From JAJKJG01 sp036389455 (lineage in GTDB: Bacteria > Pseudomonadota > Alphaproteobacteria > Rhizobiales > Beijerinckiaceae), in assembly GCA_036389455.1 (NCBI GenBank), contig DASVPW010000005.1, positions 1 to 44,079 on the forward strand: DNA of 44,079 nt, written 5' to 3'. Positions 24,846-33,729 of the stretch are shown here, piece by piece. Position numbers and translations under genes: made by a program. Within the stretch, counting starts at the first letter, position 1; each line of letters starts with the position of its first letter. Below the pieces are notes generated by a model, which had not been told where the DNA came from, searched no databases, and worked only from the letters and a program-made list of their open reading frames with translations.

Positions 24846-27800
24846 ATGGCGATCGAACGGAAGCTGAAAGACCCGACGGAGGCGGCCCTGTCGGCGATCG
24901 AGCAGGCCCTCAACCTCGATGCCCGGGGCGGAGCGCAGCCGGACGCGGCCGGGGAGCCGCGGCTGCCCGACGTCGGCGATTCGCTGCCGCTGTCTGAAGC
25001 TCCCCGGCGCCCGGTCGAGGGCGAGGGCGTCGCCCTCGCCGCCGCCGAACCGGCGGTCGCGCCCCCGCCTCTGCCGCCGCGCGCGCCCGAGGTGGTGAGC
25101 CCCGACCGCGCCGCCGCGAACGACGACCGCCAGAGCGCCGGAATCCTCCTGCAGGCCCTGCAGCGCCGGCCCTCGCGCCGCCCTTACGTGATCGCGACGC
25201 TCGCTTCGCTCCTGTGGCTTGGGGCGATCGCGGCCTTCGTCGTGATGCAGGTCGAGGGCGGTCCCCGCGCGCTCCTCGCTTCGCTTCAGCCGGTGCAGGC
25301 GCTCGTCGGCGCGGTCGCGCTCTTCGGGCCGGTGGTGCTCTTTTACGTCGCTGCGATGCTCGCGGTTCGCTCGATGGAGATGAGGCTCGTCGCCCGCGCC
25401 GTCGGCGAGATGGCGGTCCGGCTCGCCCAGCCCGAGGCCTTCTCGACCGACGCGGTCGTCTCCGTCTCCCAGGCGGTGCGCCGCGAGGTCGCGGCGGTCG
25501 GCGACGGAATCGAGCGGGCGCTCGCCCGCGCCGGCGAGCTCGAGACCCTCGTGCGCAGCGAGATCTCGACCCTCGAGCGGGCCTATTCGGACAACGAGAT
25601 CCGCATCCGCTCCCTCGTCGACGAGCTCGTCGCGCAGCGCGAGTCGATCGTCACGAACGCGGACCGGGTGCGCGGCGCGATCACCGGGTCGCACCAGAAC
25701 CTCACGCACGAGCTCGAGACCGCGGCGCACCGCATCGTGGAGGCGGTCGGCGCGGCCGGCGAGCGGGTCACGAGCTCCCTCGAGGAGCGCGGCAACCAGA
25801 TGACGGTGGCGCTCGGGCGGGCGGGCGACCGCCTGATCGAGGACATGGCCGACCGCGGCGTCGGCATCATCGACCGCCTCGCCGGGACCCGGGACGGCAT
25901 CCGCGCCGAGCTCGAGGAGGCCGGCATCCGCCTGACGGCCACCCTCGAGGGCAAGGCCCAGGAGGTGACCGCCCGGTTCGAGCGCACCGGGGAGCTCCTC
26001 TCCCATACGCTCGGCGAGCGCACCGCCGAGGTGACCCGCCTCCTCGCCCAGACCGGGTCCGAGGTGGTCGATTCGCTCGCCCGCCAGGGCGGCGAGGTCA
26101 GGCAGGCGTTCGAGCGCACGGCGCAGGGTCTCGAGGAGAGCTTCGTCGCGCGCGGGACCGAGCTCGCCGACCGCATGTCCAACACCAGCGCCGCCATCGC
26201 CGACGACATCATCCAGCGCGCGAGCGGCCTGCGCGAGCAGATCGCGTCGGCCGGAACCGGCGTCGTCGAGGAGATCATCCAGCGCGGCGGCGAGGCCCGG
26301 GACCGCCTGACCGAGGCGACCCACCTCCTCTCGCGGGAGATCGCGGACAGGGGGAGCGAGGTCCGCGAGCTGATCGTCACCATCGGCACCGGCGTCGCCG
26401 ACAACATCCGGCAGCGCGGCGGCGAAGTCCGCGACGAGATCACCGGCGCGGTCGTCGGCATTGCCGACGAGATCTCGGAGCGCGGGCGCGCGACCCGCGA
26501 CGAGATCGCGGCGGCGGGCGCCTCGATCGTCGACGAGCTCGCCCGCCGCGGCGGCGCGGTGCGCGACGGCATGACCCAGGTCGGCGCCCGCATCACCGAG
26601 ATCATGCTGGCCCGCGGCCCCGAGCTGCGCGACCAGATCGCCGCGACGGGGACCGCCGCCGCGGACGAGATCCGCCTGCGCGGGGACGAGGTGCGGCTCC
26701 AGATCGCGGACGCCGGCTCCGGCGTCGCGAACGAGATCGCGGAGCGCGGGCGCGAGGCGCACGAGCAGATGACGGGCGCCGGCACGGCGCTCGCGGACGA
26801 GATCAGGGCCCGCGGCGAAGAGGTCCGGATGCAGATCTCGGCCGTCGGCTCGGGGATCGCGACCGAGATCGTCGAGCGCGGGCGCGACGCGCACGAGCAG
26901 ATCGCCGGCGCCGCGACCGGTCTCGTCGAGCACATCAGCAGCCACGGCACGGAGCTCCGCGACCAGATCGCCGCGACCGGGACGGAGCTCGTCGAGCGGC
27001 TCGTCGTCGAGGGCGGGGCCGTGCGCGAGCAGATCGCGGCGACGGGAGCCGGCATCACCGAGGTCATCGTGCTCCGCGGCGGCGAGCTGCGCGAGCAGAT
27101 CGCCTCGTCCGGCAGCGCGCTCGTCGAGCAACTCGTGTCGCGGGCAGGCTCGGTCCGGGACGAGCTCGAGACCGTCACCCGTATGGCGGCCGAGACCATC
27201 GCGACCCGCGGCGACGACCTCGCGCGCCGGCTCGAAGCCACGAGCCTCAACCTCAACGAGACCATCACGGTCCACGGCGAGACGCTCCACGCCAAGCTCG
27301 CCGACGTGGGCGAGCGCGTGACCGCGGTCGTCGAAAGCCGCACCGCATCCGTCACCGGCGCGCTCGACCGCACGATCCGCTTCGTCTCGGACGAGCTGGC
27401 GTCCCGCACGCAGGACTTCCAGGGCGCCTTCGAGGCCCGCAGCCGCGAGTTCGCCGAGGCGCTCGCGAGCCACGCGAGCGAAGCGCACGCGCGCCTCGCC
27501 GGCACCGGCAAGGACGTGGTGCTCGCGATCGCGACGCAAGGGGCGCGTGTCAACGAGGCCCTCGTCCGCACGGCCGACGCGCTCGCCGGCACCATCGAGG
27601 GGCGCGGGCGCGAGATCGACGGCATGCTCGGCAGCCGGCTCGGCCTCTTGGAGGAGACCGTCAACCGGAGCGGCACGCTGGTCGACCGCCTGTCCGGCGA
27701 CATCGGCAGCCTCGCCCGGAGCGTGGCGGGCCACCTCGAGGAGATGGACCGCCTCGTCACCGACCGCGGCCAGGCGCTCGCGGCCGCGGTCGCCGAGCGG

Positions 27801-30800
27801 GCCCGCGAGGCGACGGGCGTGATCGAGACGCAGCTCGGAGCCCTCGAGGAGCGCGCCGCGAGGCGCACCTCCGAGATCGGCGCGAGCTTCGACGCCCTCG
27901 TCTCCCGCGTCGACCAGGTGCTCGGGTCGAGGGCCTCCGCCCTCAACGAGGCGCTCGTGGTGCGCACGGGCGAGCTCGCCCGCGTCATGGCGGAAGGCGG
28001 ACGCGAGGTCGCGAAAGCCCTCGAAATCCGCGCCGACGAGAGCGGTCAGGCCATCACGGCGCGGATCGGCGCGCTCACGGAGGCGCTCTCGGTCAAGACC
28101 GAGGAGATCGGCCGCGCCCTCGACGGGCGGGTCGGCGAGATCGCCGCCGTCCTCGACCAGGGCGTGACCCGGTTCGAGGACCGGGTCGTCGGGCGTCTCG
28201 AAGGCGTCGCCGTCACCCTCGACGAGCGCGGCCGCGTGATCGGCGACGCGGTCGGATCACGCGCCTCCGAGCTGATCGAGCTTCTGGTCGAGCGCAGCCA
28301 GGTGACCGACGAGGCGCTGACGGCCCGCACCCGCGAGCTCCTCAACCTCTTCGACGAGCGCAGCCGCGAGGTCACGGCTACCCTCTCGGGCCAGACCGAT
28401 GCCTTCGCCCGCGTGTTCGAGGAGCAGACCCGGGAGGTCGCCGCGGCCCTGGCGGACCGGACGGACGCCCTCGCCAGCACCTTCGACGAGCGCAGCCGGC
28501 ACATCTCCGAGCTGATCGAGGGCCGCACCTCGGCGCTTTCGGCCCAGCTCGAGGGCAGCGGGCGGGCGGTGTTCGGGGCGCTCGGCAACCGCATGTCGGA
28601 GATGGCCGACCTGTTCGACCGGGGCGGGGCTTCGCTCGCCGAGCTCCTGGACAACCGCGGCAACCGCATCGTCGCGACGCTCGGCGACCGGGTGTCCGAG
28701 CTCACCGACCTGATCGACCGCGGCGGCGCGATGCTCGGCGCCCGCGTCTCGGAAGCCACGACCCTGTTCGACCGCAGCGGCGCATCCCTCGCCGAGGCGC
28801 TGGACGAGCGCGGAAGCCGGATCGTGGGCCTCCTCGGCAACCGCGTCTCGGAGATCACGAACCTCTTCGACCGCGGCGCCGAGACGATCGTCGGCACGCT
28901 CGGAGCGCGGGTCGCGGAGCTGAGCTCGGCCCTCGACGAGCGCACCGCTGCGTTCAACCGGCTCCTCGACGGCCGCACGGGCGAGATCGAGAGCCTGCTC
29001 GACGGCCGCCGGGAGGCGATCGTCGGCAGCCTCGGGCAGACCACGTCCGAGTTCTCGCGGCTGATGGAGGACCGCGCCGCCACCCTGACGCGGGTCCTCG
29101 ACCTGCGCGGCCAGGCGCTCACGGCCGCGCTCGCCGAGCGCATCCAGGAGATCACGCAGGTCCTCGACGACCGCACCGGCGCCGTCGCCGGACTTCTCGA
29201 GACCCGCGGCGAGGCCATCACCGGGACTCTCGGCCAGCAGATCGCCGAGCTCGGACGGCTGTTCGAAGGCCGCACCGCGGAATTCAGCACCCTTCTGGAC
29301 GAGCGCGGCAACGCCGTCGTCGACACGCTCGGACGGCAGGTCGCCGCGGTCGCGCAGCTCCTCGAGGGCCGCGGCGCGGAGTTCAACACCCTCCTGGACG
29401 AGCGCGGCAACGCCGTCGTCGAAACGCTCGGGCGGCAGGTCGCCGCTGTCGCGCAGCTCCTCGAAGGCCGCAGCGCGGAATTCAACACCCTCCTCGACGA
29501 GCGCGGCAAAGCCGTCGTGGCGGCGCTCGCGGAGCGGGTCGCCGAGATCGCGGACCTGTTCGACCGCCGCGGGACGTCCCTCGTCGAGGCCATCGGCGAG
29601 CGGGGCCTCGCCGTCACCCGCGAGGTGACGACGGCCGGCGACACGGTGGCCCGGACCCTCGACGAGCGCTCGACCGCGATCCTCGACGGGCTGCAGGCCC
29701 GGATCGCCGAGCTGACCTCGCTCTACGGGCAGTCGACCGAGGCGTTGCGGCGCGCGGTCGACGAAGGCGCCGCCAACGCCGTCTCGACGCTCGCCGCCAC
29801 GAACGAGCGCGTCCGGGGCGATCTCAACGAGGTCCTCGGGCGGGTCCAGGACGCGGTCGGGCTCCTGCACGACGTGCTCGCGAACACGAGCGGCGACCTC
29901 GGCTCGCTCCAGGAGGGCCTCGTCGGGCGCGTGCAGCAGATCCAGTCGATCCTGTCGGAGGTGGCGGCCCGGACCGGCCGCGCCTCCGAGGAGGTCGCCG
30001 AGCAGGTCGTGGCGCTGCGCGGCGCCTCGGACGGCGCCCTGAAGGAGGCCGCCGAGCTCGTCGCCACGCTCGAGGGGCGCGGCCGCTCGCTCACCGAGAA
30101 CACCCGCGAGCAGGTGCAGGCCTTGGCGGCGGCGACTGCGACCCTCGAGCAAGTCGAGGCCCGCATGGCCGAGGTGCTCGGCGAGCGCCGGCAGGTGCTC
30201 GAGGCCCTTCTCGCCCGCATCGACCAGCGCTCGGGCGACCTCGACCGGGTCACGGCCGCCTTCACGGCGCTCGTGGAGGACTCGCTCCGCAACGCCGAGG
30301 CGAAGGCGCGCCAGATCGGCGCGGTGCTCGCCGACAGCGCCCAGGCGACGACCGGCGCCATCGCCGAGCAGTTCGAGCGGCTCCGCTCGACCACCGGCGA
30401 GGAGAGCGCCCGCACCGCCGCGTCGCTGCGCGAGGCCTACGCGGAGGTCGTCCGCGAGATGGGCGAAGCGCTCGGCGCCGCGACCGGCCGCTTCCGCGAC
30501 GCCGCCGGCGAGCTGCGCACCATGTCGGCGCAGATCCAGCGCGAGCTCGAGGCGACCCGCGCCGAGGTGCGGCGCGGCGTCGTCGAGTTGCCGCAGGAGA
30601 CCGAGGAGGCCGCCGCCAACATGCGCCGGGTCGTCGCCGACCAGATCAAGGCGCTGAACGAGCTCGCGTCGCTCGTGTCGCGCTCGAACCGGGCGATCGA
30701 CTCGGGCCCGCCGGCCGTGCCGGCGCGGCGCGTCAACGAGCCGGCGGCCGGAACTGCGGCGGAGCCGCGTCCAGCCCAAGGACCTGCTTCGAGGCCTGCG

Positions 30801-31406
30801 CCGCAACCCGCCCCGGCGGCGCGCCTCGCCGAACCTGCCGCGCCCGCCGCGCCCACTCCGAACGGGCGGCGCGGCGAGCCTGCCCGGGAGGCGCCGCCGG
30901 CGCGTCCCGCGGCGCGGCGCCCGGAGCCCGCGCCGGAGCCGCCGCGCGAGGACGGTGAGCAGGGCTGGCTGTCGAACCTCCTGACCCGCGCCTCCCAGGA
31001 GGAGGAGCAGGCGGATGCGGCGGCGGCGGATGCGGCGGCGGTCCCGGACCGCGCCGCGCCCAAGGCGCTCGACTCCCTTGACCAGATCTCCGTCGACATC
31101 GCCCGGATGATCGACCACGAGGCCGCGATCGACCTGTGGGATCGCTACAGCCGCGGCGAGCGCAACGTGTTCACGCGCCGCCTCTACACGGTCCAGGGGC
31201 AGCAGACTTTCGACGAGATCCGCCGCAAGTACCGGCGCGACCCGGAGTTCGGCCAGACCGTCGACCGCTATGTCGAGGAGTTCGAGCGCCTGATCGCCGA
31301 GGTGAGCCGCAACGACCGCGACCGCACCCTCGCCCGGACCTACCTGACCTCCGAGACCGGCAAGGTCTACACCATGCTGGCTCACGCGAGCGGCCGCTTC
31401 GATTAG
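24846..31406 (+). CDS. gpr: Giant polar growth scaffold, growth pole ring protein (GPR/RgsE) type
   Basis: The 2186-residue protein matches in plan the Rhizobiales growth pole ring protein (GPR of Agrobacterium, about 2100 residues; RgsE of Sinorhizobium), which organises unipolar growth. Residues 1-110 are cytoplasmic and proline-rich, with membrane helices at about 114-136 and 151-174. A rod of amphipathic repeats follows from about 180 to 1950: 28 uninterrupted 22-residue units (about 304-919, typically RG-x-EVRDQIAATG...), then 11-residue units to about 1700. An Ala/Pro linker (about 1960-2050) leads to a C-terminal domain with SVDIARMIDHEAAIDLWDRY, GERNVFTRRLY, and TSETGKVYTMLAHASGRFD. 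Both long antisense frames here are shadows. The family identity is by architecture and recalled C-terminal sequence, not by search. Confidence 0.85.
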   Translation: MAIERKLKDPTEAALSAIEQALNLDARGGAQPDAAGEPRLPDVGDSLPLSEAPRRPVEGEGVALAAAEPAVAPPPLPPRAPEVVSPDRAAANDDRQSAGILLQALQRRPSRRPYVIATLASLLWLGAIAAFVVMQVEGGPRALLASLQPVQALVGAVALFGPVVLFYVAAMLAVRSMEMRLVARAVGEMAVRLAQPEAFSTDAVVSVSQAVRREVAAVGDGIERALARAGELETLVRSEISTLERAYSDNEIRIRSLVDELVAQRESIVTNADRVRGAITGSHQNLTHELETAAHRIVEAVGAAGERVTSSLEERGNQMTVALGRAGDRLIEDMADRGVGIIDRLAGTRDGIRAELEEAGIRLTATLEGKAQEVTARFERTGELLSHTLGERTAEVTRLLAQTGSEVVDSLARQGGEVRQAFERTAQGLEESFVARGTELADRMSNTSAAIADDIIQRASGLREQIASAGTGVVEEIIQRGGEARDRLTEATHLLSREIADRGSEVRELIVTIGTGVADNIRQRGGEVRDEITGAVVGIADEISERGRATRDEIAAAGASIVDELARRGGAVRDGMTQVGARITEIMLARGPELRDQIAATGTAAADEIRLRGDEVRLQIADAGSGVANEIAERGREAHEQMTGAGTALADEIRARGEEVRMQISAVGSGIATEIVERGRDAHEQIAGAATGLVEHISSHGTELRDQIAATGTELVERLVVEGGAVREQIAATGAGITEVIVLRGGELREQIASSGSALVEQLVSRAGSVRDELETVTRMAAETIATRGDDLARRLEATSLNLNETITVHGETLHAKLADVGERVTAVVESRTASVTGALDRTIRFVSDELASRTQDFQGAFEARSREFAEALASHASEAHARLAGTGKDVVLAIATQGARVNEALVRTADALAGTIEGRGREIDGMLGSRLGLLEETVNRSGTLVDRLSGDIGSLARSVAGHLEEMDRLVTDRGQALAAAVAERAREATGVIETQLGALEERAARRTSEIGASFDALVSRVDQVLGSRASALNEALVVRTGELARVMAEGGREVAKALEIRADESGQAITARIGALTEALSVKTEEIGRALDGRVGEIAAVLDQGVTRFEDRVVGRLEGVAVTLDERGRVIGDAVGSRASELIELLVERSQVTDEALTARTRELLNLFDERSREVTATLSGQTDAFARVFEEQTREVAAALADRTDALASTFDERSRHISELIEGRTSALSAQLEGSGRAVFGALGNRMSEMADLFDRGGASLAELLDNRGNRIVATLGDRVSELTDLIDRGGAMLGARVSEATTLFDRSGASLAEALDERGSRIVGLLGNRVSEITNLFDRGAETIVGTLGARVAELSSALDERTAAFNRLLDGRTGEIESLLDGRREAIVGSLGQTTSEFSRLMEDRAATLTRVLDLRGQALTAALAERIQEITQVLDDRTGAVAGLLETRGEAITGTLGQQIAELGRLFEGRTAEFSTLLDERGNAVVDTLGRQVAAVAQLLEGRGAEFNTLLDERGNAVVETLGRQVAAVAQLLEGRSAEFNTLLDERGKAVVAALAERVAEIADLFDRRGTSLVEAIGERGLAVTREVTTAGDTVARTLDERSTAILDGLQARIAELTSLYGQSTEALRRAVDEGAANAVSTLAATNERVRGDLNEVLGRVQDAVGLLHDVLANTSGDLGSLQEGLVGRVQQIQSILSEVAARTGRASEEVAEQVVALRGASDGALKEAAELVATLEGRGRSLTENTREQVQALAAATATLEQVEARMAEVLGERRQVLEALLARIDQRSGDLDRVTAAFTALVEDSLRNAEAKARQIGAVLADSAQATTGAIAEQFERLRSTTGEESARTAASLREAYAEVVREMGEALGAATGRFRDAAGELRTMSAQIQRELEATRAEVRRGVVELPQETEEAAANMRRVVADQIKALNELASLVSRSNRAIDSGPPAVPARRVNEPAAGTAAEPRPAQGPASRPAPQPAPAARLAEPAAPAAPTPNGRRGEPAREAPPARPAARRPEPAPEPPREDGEQGWLSNLLTRASQEEEQADAAAADAAAVPDRAAPKALDSLDQISVDIARMIDHEAAIDLWDRYSRGERNVFTRRLYTVQGQQTFDEIRRKYRRDPEFGQTVDRYVEEFERLIAEVSRNDRDRTLARTYLTSETGKVYTMLAHASGRFD
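25755..27602 (+). repeat. 28 tandem 66-base coding repeats (22-residue units)
   Basis: Counting by eye, residues 304-919 of the giant protein divide into 28 consecutive units of exactly 22 residues with no insertion or deletion. The clearest units begin with Arg-Gly at residues 480, 502, 524, 546, 568, 590, 612, 634, 656 and 678. The DNA is diverged, so this is an old, selected protein periodicity rather than a recent expansion. The same 22-residue spacing defines apolipoprotein A-type amphipathic helices. Confidence 0.85.
29271..29567 (+). repeat. Three 99-base near-identical tandem repeats inside gpr
   Basis: Units start at 29271, 29370 and 29469, each encoding 33 residues (three 11-residue units) of the form R-x-AEFNTLLDE, RGNAVVETLGR, QVAAVAQLLEG. 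The first two are nearly identical in DNA, and the third diverges in its second half. This points to recent duplication by slippage or unequal exchange within the array, in contrast to the older, diverged repeats elsewhere in the gene. Confidence 0.85.
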
Positions 31407-31437
31407 AGCTGCCGGCAGGAGTTCGGCGTCCGTCCGT

Positions 31438-31455
31438 CCCCCGGCTTGCCGGGGG
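31438..31455. terminator. Hairpin between convergent gpr and the lipoprotein gene
   Basis: CCCCCGG and CCGGGGG form a perfect seven-base stem with loop CTTG. It lies 31 bases after the gpr stop and seven bases beyond the convergent lipoprotein stop. It has no T run on either strand, so it is a stability or Rho-assisted end rather than a classic terminator. Confidence 0.55.
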
Positions 31456-31462
31456 AGAAGGC

Positions 31463-32086
31463 TCAGGCCCCGGTGCCGACCCAGCGGACCATGTCGAGCA
31501 GCACCCGCGAGAGCGCGGCATCGAGGGCCTGGGCGGCGCTTCCCGCGTCGACCTTGGCGATGGGCTCGCGGGCTGAGAACACGCGACCGGCGACGATGCG
31601 CCCGGTGCGGTCGTGCACGAGCCGCCCCGAGAGCTCGACCACCGCCTCGCCGGTCGCCGAGGAGACCTGGAAGGCGCGGATCTCGGTGTTGAGGAGGTAG
31701 TCGGGGCTGACCCGCTCGCCCGGGCGGCTCACGGCCTTGAGCTTCGAGGAGTTCTCGAAGGTCTCGATCAGGCGCGCCTGGATCAGGCGTGGCAGCCGGT
31801 CGGCCCATTGCGCGCCGCCCAGGAACGAGACCGCCCCCGAGGCGTCCTTGGCGATGATTCTTTCCGCTTCGAGCGTCTGGATCGCAGTCGGCTCGGACAC
31901 GACGACCTGGCCGCGCACGGCGCCGCCGACGCGCGCCCCGGCGCGGGGCGCCGAGAGGTCGTAGGTGGTCGGCGCCGGGCCCGAGCCGCAGGCCGCCGCG
32001 GCGAGCCCGACGAGCACCGCCGGCACGAGACGCCAAGCGGCGCCCCGCCGGGGGCTCTGGAGGGGGAGGAAAGCCCGATTGCGCAT
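31463..32086 (-). CDS. ABC-type transport auxiliary lipoprotein (PqiC/YmbA-like) of the Mla operon
   Basis: The 207-residue product is an outer-membrane-facing lipoprotein component that helps MCE transporters reach the outer membrane. It has a signal peptide ending in GLAAAACGSG, with the lipidated Cys33, and the family block starting TYDLSAP near residue 41. Further family features are VVVSEPTAIQTLEAERI and WADRLPRLIQARLIETFENS near residue 93. The gene starts eight bases after the mlaD stop and is the last of the operon mlaE-mlaF-mlaD-lipoprotein. A typical MlaB STAS protein is not separate because the STAS domain is fused to MlaE. Confidence 0.85.
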   Translation of the reverse strand: MRNRAFLPLQSPRRGAAWRLVPAVLVGLAAAACGSGPAPTTYDLSAPRAGARVGGAVRGQVVVSEPTAIQTLEAERIIAKDASGAVSFLGGAQWADRLPRLIQARLIETFENSSKLKAVSRPGERVSPDYLLNTEIRAFQVSSATGEAVVELSGRLVHDRTGRIVAGRVFSAREPIAKVDAGSAAQALDAALSRVLLDMVRWVGTGA

Positions 32087-32094
32087 GCGTGCCT

Positions 32095-33720
32095 TCAGGG
32101 CCGTCCTCTGTACTCGGGGAGGTTCGGCTTGCCGCCGAAGATCAGCTGCTGCGGATTGCGCTCGAGGCTGCGCACGGCGCGGCCGACGTCGTTCAGCGTG
32201 CGCCGCCCCTCGGCCGTGAGCGTCTCGACCTCGCGCAGACCCGACCCGGTGAAGCGGTTGATGCCGGCCGTGATGTCGGCGGTGCGCTTGTCGAGGTTGT
32301 CGGCGAGGACGCGGATCGAGCGCGCCGCCTCGCGGACCTCGTGGAACATGCTCTTGCCTTCCTGGCCGGCGGCGCTGCCGAGGAAATCCTCGGCCGCCTT
32401 GAGCACGCCGTCGATGCGGTCGGCGGACTTGTTGAGCTTCTCGGCGAGCTGGCGCGCCTCGCTGATCGCCTTCTCGACGTCGGGGCTGGAGTTGCCGAGC
32501 GTCGTCGCGAAGCGCTCGGCGCCGTCGATGGTGCGATTGATCTTGGCGACGTCAAGCGCCCGCACGATCCCGGCGGCGTCGCGCAGGATGGCGTCGATGT
32601 TCTGGCGGTTCTCGGCGAGCGTCAGCGAGAAGCCCTCGAGGTTGGCGAGCGTGCGGTTCACCATGCCGGTGTCGACGGAGCGGAACAGCTTCGAGGCGTC
32701 GTCGAGGGCGGTATCGGCCTTGGCGCGGGTGCCGTTGAGGCCGGCGGTCAGGGTCGCCGCGTCCTTGAGGATCTGGTCGACGTTCTGGCGGTTGTCCTTG
32801 AGGGTCGCCGTGAAGCCTTCGATGTTGTCGAAGCTTCGGTTGATCTTGCCGGCGTCGACGGCGCGCACGAGCGTGCCGATATCGGTGAGCGTCTGGTCGA
32901 GCTTGTCGGCCGATTCGTTGAGGCGGCCCGCGAGGCGCGCCACGTCGCGGAGCGTGTTCGACACGTTCTCTCGGTTCTGCGCCAGGGTGTCGGTGAAGCC
33001 CTCGATGTTCTCGACGGTCCGGGCGACGCGCTGCGGCTCGATCGCGCGCACGACCTTCTGGACGTCGTCGGTGAGGGCCTCGAGCTTCGCGGCGAGCGGC
33101 CCGATGTGCTCCGCGGCCTCGCCCACCTGCTCCAGGAAGCGGTCGACCCGCGGGGCGTTGTTGCTGAGGGCGAGCGAGAACCGCTCGACGTTGGTGATCG
33201 TGCGGTTGATCGGGCCCTCGTTGTCGGCAATGAGGCGGCCGACCCGCTCGAGCACGTCGTCGGCGCGCCGCGCGATGGTGCGGGCGGCCTCCATCAGGTC
33301 CTGGAAGTCGGAGCGGTCGGCGAAGATCGTCGGCAGCGGCTGCCCGGGCCCACGCTGCAGCGGCGGCGCGCTGGTGTCGCCGCCCGCGAGGGCGATCGTC
33401 GCGACCCCGGTGAGCCCCTGGAGCTCGAGGCGGGCGCGGGTGTCGGTGCGGATCGGCGTCGCCTTGTCGATCTCGATCTCGGCGACCACCCGGCTCGTCT
33501 CCTCGAGGTCGAGCTTCGTCACCTCGCCCTTGCGGATGCCGTTGAAGGTCACGACCGAGCCCTTCGAGAGGCCGGACACCGAGCCCGAGAAGACCACCCG
33601 AACGGCCTGGCGCTTCGCGCCCGAGTCGCCGCCCGAGAACCAGTAGACGAACAGGAACCCGGTCGCGATGACGGCGAGCGTGAAGATGCCGATGAGGGCG
33701 TAGTTGGCGCGCGTCTCCAT
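32095..33720 (-). CDS. mlaD: MCE-domain lipid transport protein MlaD-type
   Basis: This inner-membrane-anchored protein forms the periplasmic hexameric ring through which phospholipids pass. It has one N-terminal transmembrane helix (residues about 7-28), an MCE domain at about 38-115 (VFSGSVSGLSKGSVVTFNGI, LQGLTGVATIALAGG), and a long helical tail to residue 541. Short MlaD has only about 180 residues, so this is a long-tailed member, like the alphaproteobacterial MCE proteins. The tail repeats at about 61-residue spacing: INRTITN at 171, ARTVEN at 233, INRSFDN at 293, VNRTLAN at 354, then a short step to INRTIDG at 394, followed by GF-TL-x-x-NR-x-N-x-x-x-I-L-x-DA. This may build a helical barrel. 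Codirectional with mlaF, nine bases apart. Confidence 0.9.
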   Translation of the reverse strand: METRANYALIGIFTLAVIATGFLFVYWFSGGDSGAKRQAVRVVFSGSVSGLSKGSVVTFNGIRKGEVTKLDLEETSRVVAEIEIDKATPIRTDTRARLELQGLTGVATIALAGGDTSAPPLQRGPGQPLPTIFADRSDFQDLMEAARTIARRADDVLERVGRLIADNEGPINRTITNVERFSLALSNNAPRVDRFLEQVGEAAEHIGPLAAKLEALTDDVQKVVRAIEPQRVARTVENIEGFTDTLAQNRENVSNTLRDVARLAGRLNESADKLDQTLTDIGTLVRAVDAGKINRSFDNIEGFTATLKDNRQNVDQILKDAATLTAGLNGTRAKADTALDDASKLFRSVDTGMVNRTLANLEGFSLTLAENRQNIDAILRDAAGIVRALDVAKINRTIDGAERFATTLGNSSPDVEKAISEARQLAEKLNKSADRIDGVLKAAEDFLGSAAGQEGKSMFHEVREAARSIRVLADNLDKRTADITAGINRFTGSGLREVETLTAEGRRTLNDVGRAVRSLERNPQQLIFGGKPNLPEYRGRP

Positions 33721-33729
33721 GGGCGGCCT

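Noticed and set aside
25755..27602. Regular 66-base repeats considered as a CRISPR array
   Set aside because: The repeats are diverged, in frame with a protein and have no spacers or cas genes. They encode amphipathic 22-residue units.
24696..27734. A long open frame of 1012 codons on the minus strand opposite the giant scaffold gene
   Set aside because: It mirrors the codon periodicity of the plus-strand repeats: GC-rich codons and a 66-base repeat avoid stop codons on the other strand. The translation is Arg/Asp/Ala/Leu-rich without any family motif or ribosome binding site.
28257..32036. A 1259-codon minus-strand frame and a 1914-codon plus-strand frame (25214-30958) overlapping the giant gene
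   Set aside because: Both are shadows of the same repeats and run through the real lipoprotein gene or the scaffold frame without domains. The true frame has membrane helices, hendecads and a conserved C-terminal domain.
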